From positions 1 through 64,000 of the forward strand of contig JAKCPI010007948.1 of assembly GCA_023213315.1 (NCBI GenBank): a DNA stretch of 64,000 nt, read 5' to 3'. The translations under genes and the position numbers were made by a program. Position 1 is the stretch's first letter; every line of letters begins with the position of its first letter. Under the pieces are notes generated by a model. It made no database searches, was not told the origin of the DNA, and saw nothing but the letters and a program-made list of their open reading frames with translations. Source of the stretch: Euborellia annulipes. Lineage: Eukaryota > Arthropoda > Insecta > Dermaptera > Anisolabididae. Below are positions 54,617-64,000 of the stretch, in pieces.

Positions 54617-55265
54617 AAAAAATCTGGTGTGACTGGTCGCACAGCACACAACTTTCTCTTACCTTCGGTAATCGAAAGTTGTGTTCTATGCTTATCACAC
54701 CAGATTTTTTCGACATTTATTTAGTTTATAGTATTAGAATTCAAGATGAAAATTTATAAGTAGGGGAAAATATTTATATTTTGTTAACATGACAACCATT
54801 TCTCCTATCCTTCCTATAAAATTCCAGAGTAAAGTGTTCTTCAATTTTGAGAGCAAAATGAGAATATACATTTTTAAGAGCATCTAAAAAATAATTGATT
54901 TATCAAAAAAAAAAAAAATCGTTGGAGCGAAATCAGAGAAAATAGAAAAAAACTGAAAAAGTGCACCAGTAAAGTACTAGTACTCTTTGGCCGATTTTGT
55001 CCAAAAGCTTCCTGTCACGTCCCATGGGGGTGCCTAACTTAAATATAAAATTTCAACCTCCTAGCTCTTTTCGTTTTTGAGATTTGTTCACAGACACACA
55101 GAGAGACAGACAGACCATGTCGCGAAAACCACCTTTTTGGTTTCAGGGGACCTCAAAACCGTGTATATCCGTCAAAATCTCGACATGGAATTTTTGACAT
55201 GAATCAATCCAATACTTTCTCTCTCTATATATTAACATATATATAGAGGTAAGAGAAAGTAAAAA
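54617..55265 (-). mobile_element. Family A element, copy A14 (full length)
   Basis: 3' hairpin at 54621-54710, AGTACTAGTACTCTTTGG near 54974, CATGTCGCGAAAACC near 55116, 5' hairpin and GGTAAGAGAAAGTAAAA at the right. All blocks present. Confidence 0.9.
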
Positions 55266-55545
55266 TGACAGGTGGAACTACAATTTGTGTGACCCCAAGA
55301 AATAAATAAACTAGTGAATGTGACTGACTTGCAGGGGCTCAACTTTAGTTTTTGGGGCGAGTGGGTGGGGGATGAAAAATCAATATGGCCAACTCTCGCT
55401 TGTGGAAAAGGCCGGGGGGAGGGGGGGGTAGAGGTAATAGTAGAGTGAGAGAGCGACTCTCTCTCTTTTACTTGTAAGGTATTTATGATTTCTATTAATT
55501 AACAAAACGATCCCCTCTGGCTTTTTTCAAATAGGCGGAAAAAGG
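55266..55545. other. Unassigned stretch with G-rich run
   Basis: GGGGGGAGGGGGGGG near 55416 and a GAGAGAGCGACTCTCTCTC hairpin near 55447. Confidence 0.4.
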
Positions 55546-55574
55546 CAGGCATAATTATTTTATTAAAACCGTAC

Positions 55575-55630
55575 CAGGCTGACGTTTAAGCCCCTTGCCT
55601 AGACCATCTTCAGAGGTAGTCGGCGAGAAT
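55575..55630 (-). ncRNA. Single family H core-like motif H14 (degenerate)
   Basis: Minus strand: ACCT, CTGAAGA, T, GGTCTAGGCAAGGGGCTT, then AAACGTCAGCC. The GAAA has lost its G and the inverted partner arm is missing. Confidence 0.4.
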
Positions 55631-55740
55631 AAATGGGATAAAAATTCGCATGATCGCAGTATTCTCAAGATTATGGGATGATCACCGTGCTACCGCTTAA
55701 AAAAAAAAAAAATTTGGATACCTAAAGTTTTTTTTTTTTT

Positions 55741-56399
55741 TTTTTTACTTTCTCTTACCTCTATATATGTAAATATATATAGAGAGAAAGTAATGTATTC
55801 ATGTCAAAAATTCGATGTCAAAATTTTGATGGATCTTCACGTTTTGAGGTCCCCTGAATCCAAAAAAGTGGTTTTCGCGACATGGTCTGTCTGTCTGTTT
55901 GGGTTCAATTTAAAGCATCAAGGAATTGAGATAGGAGGTTGAAATTTTATATTTAAGTTAGTCACCCCCCCCCCCCCCCCGGGACCGTGAAAATAAGCTT
56001 TTAATCAAAATCGGCCTAAAAGTACTAGTACTTTACTGATGTAGTTTTTCATTTTTTTTCGATTTTCTCAAAATTCGCTCCAACGATTTTGATTAAAATT
56101 CAAAAATCAATTACTTTTTAGATTCTCTTTAAAATGTATATTCTTATTTTGTCATTTAAATCTTTTTAAGACCACTTTACTCTTGTACTTCATAGGAAGG
56201 ATAGGCTAAATGGTTGCCATGGTAACATAATATAAATATTTTTCCATACTAATAAATTTTACATCTTGAATTCTAATATATCGGCGGAAACTTAATATAT
56301 GTCGACACGAAAAATCTGGTGTGACAAGCACAGGACTTTCGATTACTGAAGGTAAGAGAAAGTTGTGTGCTGTGCGACAGTCACACCAGATTTTTTTTT
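55741..56399 (+). mobile_element. Family A element, copy A15 (full length)
   Basis: TTTTTTACTTTCTCTTACCT to GACAGTCACACCAGATTTTT with all blocks. A C run at 55967-55980 sits at the variable position that is CACCCCCC in other copies. Confidence 0.9.
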
Positions 56400-56896
56400 A
56401 TTTGAGCCCTTGTATTTCATTTTATTTGATAGATGCGATGCAATAAGTGCATTCATTAATCTTTGTGTTGGTAAGAATGAGAAAGAAAAAGCTCGTTGGG
56501 GGGGGGGGGTGGATGGAATCCGAGAGAGGGCGCAGCCTCACGTCTTTATGACCCTTTTGTCCCCCCTACCTCCGGCAATTAAACCTTGTATTACAGTCTA
56601 AGTGCTTGTGTGTATCTTACGACTTTCTACTCCACAAATGTCTGCTCTCTGTAATGGACAGTTAAAACTAAAACTGTCTTTTTTTTGTTTTAGAAATAAA
56701 ACTAACAATTCACTGGGAGCTGTTCAAAAATTGGTATAACAACCACAATCAATGGATTTATTTTCAGATTAAAAATTGATTGGCTCAGCGGAAGATAGTC
56801 ATAAGCCACAAAACATTAGCTTCGAGATATTGACAAATTAAAGTTTGATTCTAATGTGTAACTCAGCCAGTTATTTTAGAATAATTTTCTTTAAAA

Positions 56897-57384
56897 AGTT
56901 CTGGTGTGACCAAGTGATGGGTACACCAGATTTTTTGTGTCGAGATATATTTAGTTTCTCTTAGCACTTTAGTTCCAAACTTGACCACGCGATGATACAT
57001 AGATGGCGCTGAGCTACGAATACTTCCACATCAGTAGAGTGTACTTCAAACGATTTCCACGAACATTTCACTGATATACTTTTTAAAGCGCTTCTAAAAA
57101 ATAGTTCATTTATGAATTCAAAAAAAAAAATAATTGCCGCGAATTTTGAGAAAATCGCAAAAAACTGAAAAAGTACATCAGTAAAGTACTAGTACTTTTT
57201 GGCCGATTTTGTTCAAAAGCTTATTTTCACCCCTTGGATGGGTACCTAACTGAATTATAAAATTTCAACCTCGTAGCTCTTTTAGTTCTTGAGATATTTT
57301 GTTCCCAGACACACAGACAGACCATGTCGCGAAAACCACTTTTTTGGATTCAGGGGACCTCAAAACGTGTATATCCATCAAAAT
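56897..57384 (-). mobile_element. Family A element, copy A16 (variant, 5' end missing)
   Basis: Short 3' hairpin (TCTGGTGTGACCAAGTGATG, GGTACACCAGATTTTTTG), then the variant module ATAGATGGCGCTGAGCTACG shared with A9, then AGTACATCAGTAAAGTACTA and CATGTCGCGAAAACCAC. Confidence 0.8.
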
Positions 57385-57510
57385 CACACTATTTGAGAAA
57401 GAATACATATCCAGTACATTTGATTGAAGTAAACTTAAAGAAATTCCTCCACACCAATAGATATTTAACTTCGAATTGCTTTCAAATGATATTCTATCCA
57501 AGTGTTATTA

Positions 57511-57758
57511 CACACTTTTTTCTCATTCACACTCACACTCACACACACATTCGCACAATCTTTTCGGCAACTTAAGCCATATAAGACTTTTTACGATACC
57601 CGATATTTGTAAATATATCTATTGGGGGTCAGGCATTTTTATTTAAGCTATTTGGTATCCAAATGGCTTAAATAAAATCATCGGACTATCTGGGATCCGA
57701 ACTCTCAACCCTTGGTATACAAGGCAGGAGCTCTACCAACTACGCCAAGCCCGAGGGC
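57511..57758 (-). mobile_element. SINE family C, copy C10
   Basis: CACACTTTTTTCTCATTCAC at the left, head inverse CCAACTACGCCAAGCCCGAG at the right. The flanks AAGTGTTATTA and AAGTGATATTT look like a worn duplication. Confidence 0.8.
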
Positions 57759-58249
57759 TAAGTGATATTTGTTTATATTAATAGTTCTATTAATTGATTA
57801 TTCTATGGTTATCAAATCTAACGTTTTTGTTAATGCATTTTCATAAAAAGCGAGTAATTTGTAAAGTAGATTGAGTGAAAGATAGTCACAAGCCACAAAG
57901 GAGAGGTTATGCATAATAAAATATGTCTATACTCTTATCATTTTGGAACTGGTGCTTGTTATGTGCTAAGATCATAACTATCAGTTTAAAAAGAATCAGT
58001 CTCTTCACTCTCATCTTCCCTATTTGTAGAAGTCGTTTGAACTCGAGAGAAATTTTCATTCACTCCTGATTTCGACGCCATTTTGTTGTGGCTTATGACT
58101 ATCTTAATTCTCAAATCATCACTGGATGGCCAAGTAATGAACTTGCACTTCTTTGTGTGGTGTTAAAGGGGATATTTAAAGAATGCAATGGCGCAGGAAT
58201 ATCTCAAAAATTACAAAATGGTGGCTTATGACTATATTCCACTAAGCCC

Positions 58250-59003
58250 TTCATTTATCACTTTTCATGGATTATCTGACGAATACAATCCCTCCCTTTA
58301 GTTAAAATAAAAAAAAAGAGAAAAACAATTCCCCTTCTCTTTTTTTTTTCTTTTCTATGTTCGATCAGAGTTTTTTAAGTAGTTGTCGAGAAGATTGTTT
58401 GCCATCGCCAGCATGTCGCTCATATTGCTTTCACCGCCCCCTTTGTCTATGGAGAGGGCATACACGTAGATATATATGGATGGCAAGGGCGCACACTTGC
58501 TGCCCTGAATACCAAAGAAGAGGGGTGCCTGTGGTACGGTACTCTAGAATAAGTAAAGAAGGGGTCTGGCAAAACAAAATAGCCACCAAAACCGCTTAAA
58601 TTAGACTCACAAATTTTATTTTTACTAAGGGGATAAAAAAAAAAATGGCATGCTTTAAATATCATTATTTATTTATTTGCTCTTCCCAAGTTGCCTTTTT
58701 CTGTTGCCAGAATTTTTTGCTTGTTCAATCAAGTCTTATTTACAAGAAAATTGTCAGGACAATTAATTTACAAAGTGTTAGATATATACCAGGGAGAAGA
58801 GAAAGGAGTTTTATCTAATTTTCTTGTATTTTTCCGACTCCATCATTCGTTGAACATAAATTTTTTTGCTCATGTCGTAAGTAGATGCAAAGATGTTCAA
58901 GACTCGAGGACCCATAGGTGTAGCCACGGGGGGCGGGGGGATTTGGGGGACCCAAGTCATATATAGAGCAAGAGAAAGTAAAATATAATAATTTTCTCTA
59001 GCT
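58250..59003. other. Unassigned stretch with one cysteine-rich open frame
   Basis: 58357-58599 (+) is open and cysteine-rich in its first half (SSCREDCLPSPACRSYC), but no splice sites or family fit. 58900-58960 resembles a hAT end (GGTGTAGCCACGGGGGG). A family A 5' scrap (minus) is near 58968-58982. Confidence 0.35.
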
Positions 59004-59511
59004 TAAAAAAAAATCTGGTGTGACAAGCACAGTACACAACTTTCGATTACACAAGGTAAGAGAAAGTTGTGTGCTCTGCGCCGAATTTTTAGTCTCGACA
59101 TGTATTTAGTTTCCGACAATACGGTACATTCTATTTTCAAGATGTACAATTTATAAGTATGGGAAAATATTATGGCAAATATTTCTCCTATCTTCCCTAT
59201 GAAATACAAGAGTAAAGTGGTCTTCAGAAGATTCCAATGACAAAATGAGAATATATATTTTATTGAGAATCAAAAAAAAAAAAAAAAAAAAGGATATTTT
59301 CACGCCCTAGGAAGGTGTCTAACTTAAATCTAAAATTTCAACCTCCTAACTTTTTTCGTTCTTGAGATATTTTGTTCACAGACACACACACACAGACAAA
59401 CCATGTCGCGAACACCATTTTTTTTGGATTCAGGGGACCACAAAACGTGTATATCCATGAAAATCTTGACATCGAATTTTTGACATGAATCCAATATTTT
59501 CTCTCTCTATA
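59004..59511 (-). mobile_element. Family A element, copy A17 (middle deleted)
   Basis: 3' hairpin with GGTAAGAGAAAGTTGTG, an A run at 59272-59292 replacing the middle, then CATGTCGCGAACACCA and GACATGAATCCAATATTTTC. Confidence 0.8.
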
Positions 59512-60902
59512 CGTCTCCGGCTGATTGGAAAAGCATTCAGAGAATTTTCTTCCTTGGTTGCCTCTGCTTCCATATCTCCTTTAATGTTCATTAATCAGTA
59601 TTCGTGTCTCCTCCTGGATATCTCCACTAACAGCTTTTTTATGTTCAATCAAAGCAGGGATAATCTTTTAAAAAGGATAAACGATCCAATCCACAGATCC
59701 GAGCAGTTCGGACGATCCGATCCACTAATTCGATCCGATTTAGAAAAAATAATCCCAAATCCAGATCCACGATCTGAAAATCCAATTCGATCTTGATTTT
59801 TAGGAGTTTGTATCTATGGAAAAGAATATAGGCTCTACGTATTTATTAAAAAGTAAAACGTTTTAAAGGATTGGCAATCCATTAAAAAGGTTTGAAAAGA
59901 ATTACCGATCGGATCCAAGATCCTGCCCAAATTAAAGAATTTCGATCCAGATCCGAAAATCCTGGATTTAAATACAAAAGGCTCGCGATCCTGCCCATCC
60001 TATCCATCCTGATTCAAAGATATTATTTATTTATTTAAAAGGATTGTTGGCATTAGGACATCAGCTATTTTTGCCACCGCTACACAAAGAGATTATTAGA
60101 ATATTTCGTTCAAAAATTCCTACAATCTTCCGAGTTATTAATTGTTGCATTTTACGATTTCTCTCAATGGAGTTTCTTCTTGAAATAATTAATTCAAATT
60201 CAAAGAGGACCTTCTACATAGCATAACGGCTAGCATCTTTTAGGAGAAAAGTAGACTGACTGATTAAATAATTTTTTTTTTTTTTTAATTATTTTAACTC
60301 GACTACATAAAAGAAAATAAGTCTGTATGTTTATAAATGACTCGTCTCTATCTCTCTCTCTTAAATGCTACATGAATAATTCGTTTTCAATTAACATCGG
60401 AAGACGAATAAGTAGGAGGTGGAGAGTTTTGGTAAACGAATTGCGACTGACTCTCTCTCTCTCTCTTTTAGCAAATATTGCATAATTGAATTTGTTCCTT
60501 GAGTTTATTAGCTGAAATGAAGAGCTATTTTGAATCCAGAGCCTACCGAAAGGGGGTTTAGCTGTGTGTGCGCTGACCACTCGACCTTTTCGATAATTGT
60601 ATTATCAAGGAGATTTGTTATTGGTGGATGTTGTATGATCCAGAATTAATTATCTCCTTGTGTTGTGTTGAGGAGAAGGGTTTGCTTTAACTGACCGGCA
60701 TCATTGTTTCGCTAAAAAAAGAGAGGGAAAATAAAGTTTGTTCTTTGTATAATAAAGGCTTGAACTCCTTCTTAGTCAACTTCAAACTTCACTTATTATT
60801 TTTGATCACTGATTGTTAATCACTACTTTACATTGAATAGGTAATTATATAAATGTAGACATTTGCTAATCGAATAAAATTTGAAAAAAAAAAAAATTAA
60901 TC
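59512..60902. other. Unassigned stretch, with GATCC-rich repeat copy 2
   Basis: 59680-60010 is full of GATCCGATCC-like words in inverse sense to 30790-30920, ending AGGATCGCG and CCTGCCCATCC. The rest is AT-rich with (CT)n at 60350 and 60450. No gene. Confidence 0.4.
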
Positions 60903-61620
60903 TTTCAGATATTGATGGAGATACACGTTTTGAGTCCAAAAATCTTGCTTTGTATAAAATATCTCAAGAATAAAAGAGATTGAAATTTTATATTTAAATT
61001 TGGTTCCACTCTAACAAGAAGCTTTTGAATCTTATTCTTCTTTCTTTGACTTATTCCCGCAATGCGGGAGTCGGCTAAATGGGTTTCTTGTGACCGGAAG
61101 AAATAGAACAGGCCAGTCCGTCGTATGGTCTCACGACTGTTGAAAAATGAAGAAGGAAGGGACAGATATGTAAAGAACAGAGGGGCTGCCAGTCCCAGCT
61201 CGGATAGGTCGTGGTCGCCACTCACATACCCACAAGATGTGGGCCCCTGAGCTAAACAAGAAGCTTTTGAATAAAATCGGCTAGAGTGTACTAATACTTT
61301 ACTTATGTGCTTTTTTCAATTTTTTTGATTTTCTTAAAATTCCTTCTCACGATTTTGCTTAAAATTCAAAAATCAATTATTTTTTAGTTGCTCTTTAAAA
61401 TGTATATTCTCATTTCGCCCTTAAAAATGTTTGATGCACACTTTACTCTTGTTGAAAGATAGGTGAAACAGTATGTTTATATAATTTACATCTTGAATTC
61501 TAAATTTACTACAGGAAACTAATTATATATCGACACAAATAATCGGGTATGGCAAGCACAGAACACAACTTTGAAGATAAGAGAAAATTGTGTGCTTTGC
61601 GACTAATCATTTTATTATTT
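60903..61620 (+). mobile_element. Family A element, copy A18 (diverged; insertion inside)
   Basis: ATTGATGGAGATACACGTTT at the left and GATAAGAGAAAATTGTGTGC at the right. The 5' hairpin is missing and identity is low. A 224 bp insertion with an 18 bp duplication lies at 61031-61254. Confidence 0.7.
61031..61254. mobile_element. Retro-insertion with exact 18 bp target duplication
   Basis: AACAAGAAGCTTTTGAAT stands at 61013-61030 and again at 61255-61272. The inserted part contains a hairpin CCCGCAATGCGGG followed by AGTCGGCTAAATGGG, then GAAGGAAGGGACAGATATG. A related short piece is at 61831-61876. Long duplications of this type indicate LINE-mobilised RNA; no tRNA-like head was seen. Confidence 0.7.
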
Positions 61621-61784
61621 TTTTCGCAAAACCTTTAACAAAATCATGCCCCTACTCCCTTCCATGCATAATTGATCGCTTAATTCGCTTCTCGTCCATG
61701 CAGAAACATTACCTGTTTAATAAAGGAAAAATACTCTGCAAATTAAATTGATTCTGGCGACCGTTGGCACTAGTTGAAATATAT

Positions 61785-62003
61785 ACATATAGGAAATATA
61801 AATTATATACTAGGTTATTTGTTTCTTCTTCTGTCCTCGCCCTTATTATTCCCGCGGTTCGGGGTCGGCGGATACTAAGTTATTTGTTTGAATTTATTTT
61901 ATTGTCAGTCATTGTAAACTTCTGAAGATGACACACATAATGTCGAAATACGTCAATAAAATAAATTGAAACAAAAAACCTAGGGTATAATTTATATTTC
62001 CTA
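61785..62003. mobile_element. Family H-like insertion H16 with a small insertion inside
   Basis: Inverted AGGAAATATAAATTATATAC and GGGTATAATTTATATTTCCT. Core on the plus strand at 61914-61960: CTGAAGA, T, stem GACA/TGTC, GAAATACGTC. The left arm is interrupted by a 45 bp GC-richer piece with a near-exact duplication ATACTARGTTATTTGTTT. Confidence 0.6.
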
Positions 62004-62770
62004 TTCTCTCTACAAACTTATTTATTTTATATTGTAGAATAGCTTTTCTCAAAACTCTTTGAATAGTTCGGCTTGAACAAGTTAATTTAGAAATTTTCTC
62101 TTGTAGACAAGAAACAAAAAATGTAAAAAACAACACAATTAAATTCGATTCTGGGACGAAGATATCTTGTAAAATTGCAAACTCATAGAGTTCAATTTTT
62201 CTATATTCATATTCTATAAAAGGGGAAATTCCCATTCTCGTTAGGAAATTAATCAGATCTGTTAAGCTGTTTTTTTCCTTATTCTCGTGTTACATTATGG
62301 AGCAAGAAAATCTAAATTTGCTGTTCCTCTCACTAGCTGAACCAGAAGATGGTACTGCATTTTATAGAACTTTGATCTACAGAAATTTAACTTGCATAAA
62401 AATAGGCAGAAAAATGTCTGTTAAAAAGCAATGCCAACCACTGGATCGGTGGCACAGAGGAAAATACCAGTGATAATTAACGGGATCGGGCACAGATAGT
62501 CCTAACCCATAAATATAGTTCTGAGACATTTCAATTTTTTAAACTTTGGAAACAACAAAACACCAATTGTTTGCTATTGTCAGAGCACTCTAATGGCAAT
62601 ATCAGGCTGAGAAACAAATTCCACAACAGCCCTTTGCTCATTTGATGGTGCTGAAAAGTCGGGTTTGTCATAATTATGGGTTGGCACTATCTGCAGCCGA
62701 TCCCTTCATTTGTATTTTTCTCAAAAAGATATTAATAAACAAGTTTCAGTTCAAAAATACTAATATACCT
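62004..62770. other. Unassigned stretch
   Basis: AT-rich. Open frames are short and have no recognisable motif. Confidence 0.4.
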
Positions 62771-62775
62771 TTGTA

Positions 62776-62830
62776 TACCTGAAGAAGGCCACAGAATGAG
62801 TGTCCGAAACGTTGTAATTTTTTCAAATAA
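62776..62830 (+). ncRNA. Single family H core-like motif H15
   Basis: CTGAAGA, A, a stem GGCCAC/GTGTCC with one mismatch, GAAAC, GTT, then AATTTTTTCAAATAAACTG. It is a lone unit, without inverted partner, and the cleavage-position base would be T (U). Confidence 0.45.
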
Positions 62831-63471
62831 ACTGAAAATCAATTAATGTGAACTAACTGTGAAAGGCTAAACTCCAAAATTCAAAAATACTCGCTGCTTC
62901 AATTTTATAATAAATAATTTTCTATTGAATGTCTCATTAAATAATCCCAACCGCGCCTATTCGTGATATCTCCTTTAGGATAAATATCCATTTTCAGAAG
63001 CTTAGATTTCCCGACCCGAAATCAGAGGCCGACAAAACCGACCCGCTCTCCTTGTTATTTGAATAAGTAGTGAAGAGATAGAGAGTTACCCATTGTTTTT
63101 TAATATTCAAGTTGTTTGATGATTTCCCTTATTATTAAGGGGTGGTTGGGTTATTGTTCTCGGAATATATCGATACCCCATCTAACCTCCGGAGGCTATT
63201 TGCACAAACCAATTGGAAATCAGTAAAGTCAAACAGAGAGAGAGAGAGAGACACAGTTCTTGAAACCACTCACTCTCCAATTTATTCTACTAATTATCTA
63301 AATTCCGCTATCGGTATATGAATTAAACTTGTATTTATCAACAATGATATAAATCAAGATTAATGCGATATAAACAAAAAAGCGTAAATTGATTCAATTT
63401 TCTTGAGTTTATATTAGAAATTTTTAATCACACTAAAAGAGCCGACCGAGTAAGAAGAACAACCTTCGAGA
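62831..63471. other. Unassigned AT-rich stretch
   Basis: (GA)n at 63236-63252. Nothing recognised. Confidence 0.4.
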
Positions 63472-63640
63472 TTTCATTTTGCTCTCAAAATTGTTTGAAG
63501 CACACTTTACTCTTGTACTTAATAGGAAAGATAGAAGAAATTTGGGAATTTTTAATTATAGACCATATTTTTGTATTAAATATTTATTAAAAATCTGGTG
63601 TGACTGGCGCACAGCACACAACTCTCTTCTCTTGGGTGAT
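63472..63640. repeat. Two family A fragments in opposite orientation
   Basis: 63472-63536 (+) is the CTCAAAATTGTTTGAAGCAC block; 63590-63635 (-) is half of the 3' hairpin (AAATCTGGTGTGACTGGCGC, ACAGCACACAACT). Confidence 0.75.
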
Positions 63641-63848
63641 GGGTGGTTTGTTTTTCTTATGTTTTTTTTTTTTTTTGTTTTGTTTAGTGATGTTATATTT
63701 AAAATAAAATTTTAAGGGTAAAAATTATAATTTATTTTTTATACTTATTTTTTGTGTAGTAGAGGAGAGGTATAAAATTAAAAAAATAATAAAAATAAAA
63801 TAAAAATTTAATTAATAATTTATTAAATAATTAAATAAAAATTGAAAA

Positions 63849-63885
<37 letters not shown>

Positions 63886-64000
63886 GGAAATAAAAATGTA
63901 AATACTGTACAACGTTTCAACTGCTTATTATGCAGCCGTTATCTAGTACTGTGCACTTGCTCCGATTCAAGTGAACTAACCGCCATGTCCGTTACGTGCC
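63641..64000. other. Low-complexity end of window
   Basis: T run near 63662, A run of about 33 at 63850-63882, then about 100 bp of more complex sequence (CAACTGCTTATTATGCAGCC) that cannot be assigned. Confidence 0.5.

Larger units (their letters stand above)
56768..58249. repeat. Inverted-repeat cluster N9 (GATAGTCATAAGCCAC)
   Basis: Left copy GCGGAAGATAGTCATAAGCC at 56786; inner copies at 57882 (GAAAGATAGTCACAAGCCAC) and 58087 (GTGGCTTATGACTATCTTA); right copy GTGGCTTATGACTATATTCC at 58222. They form at least one pair of inverted ends of about 50 bp. Family A and C copies are nested inside. Confidence 0.5.

Noticed and set aside
58357..58599. Cysteine-rich 80-codon frame as a small secreted peptide or a further metalloprotease exon
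   Set aside because: No signal-like start, no splice sites at useful positions and no family pattern; kept only as a note.

Overview
The window is eukaryotic nuclear DNA. It is very AT-rich, carries many homopolymer and dinucleotide runs, has a split gene, and is dominated by interspersed repeats. The only convincing cellular gene is part of a zinc metalloprotease (HExxHxxGxxHD type, reprolysin/ADAM-like clan). Its text resembles the expanded secreted or venom-type metalloproteases of arthropods. Together with tRNA-derived SINEs, mariner remnants and hAT MITEs this points to an arthropod, chelicerate or crustacean. That assignment is an inference from family knowledge, not a database result.

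Layout. 1-8.1 kb: three consecutive exons of the metalloprotease on the + strand (974-1029, 7718-7844, 7923-8087), with matching phases and GT-AG borders. A 6.7 kb first intron holds a dead Tc/mariner-like transposase and several repeats. A 78 bp second intron splits the zinc-binding motif. 8.1-15.9 kb: MITEs, hAT elements with perfect 8 bp target duplications, and a roughly 100 bp tandem satellite whose units alternate between two variants. 15.9-64 kb: almost entirely interspersed elements, often nested two or three deep.

The main repeat families are defined here from their multiple copies in the window. Family A is a roughly 650-700 bp element with a 5' hairpin, a complex 3' hairpin and short subterminal inverted repeats (about 20 copies or fragments, both strands). 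Family C is a tRNA-derived SINE with box A/B-like head and oligo-A tail, with 9-13 bp target duplications and 5' truncated copies. Family D is a palindromic MITE ending in TATGGACCCTGTTATGCAA. Family H is a set of at least 14 hairpin insertions, each an inverted pair of a unit whose start carries a conserved core: CTGANGA, a short stem-loop, GAAAC, then GTC. This core resembles a hammerhead ribozyme with a very short helix III, the type known from Penelope-like retroelements and retrozymes. Several H insertions have exact 11-14 bp target duplications.

Other notable items are a 1.4 kb foldback element whose arms are themselves built of short palindromes (43746-45170), and a 1.36 kb insertion inside a family D MITE that carries two exon-like open segments (48160-49523). 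No rRNA, genuine tRNA gene, CRISPR array, operon or intact transposase was found. Almost all short open reading frames in the window lie inside repeats or low-complexity tracts and are not annotated as genes.
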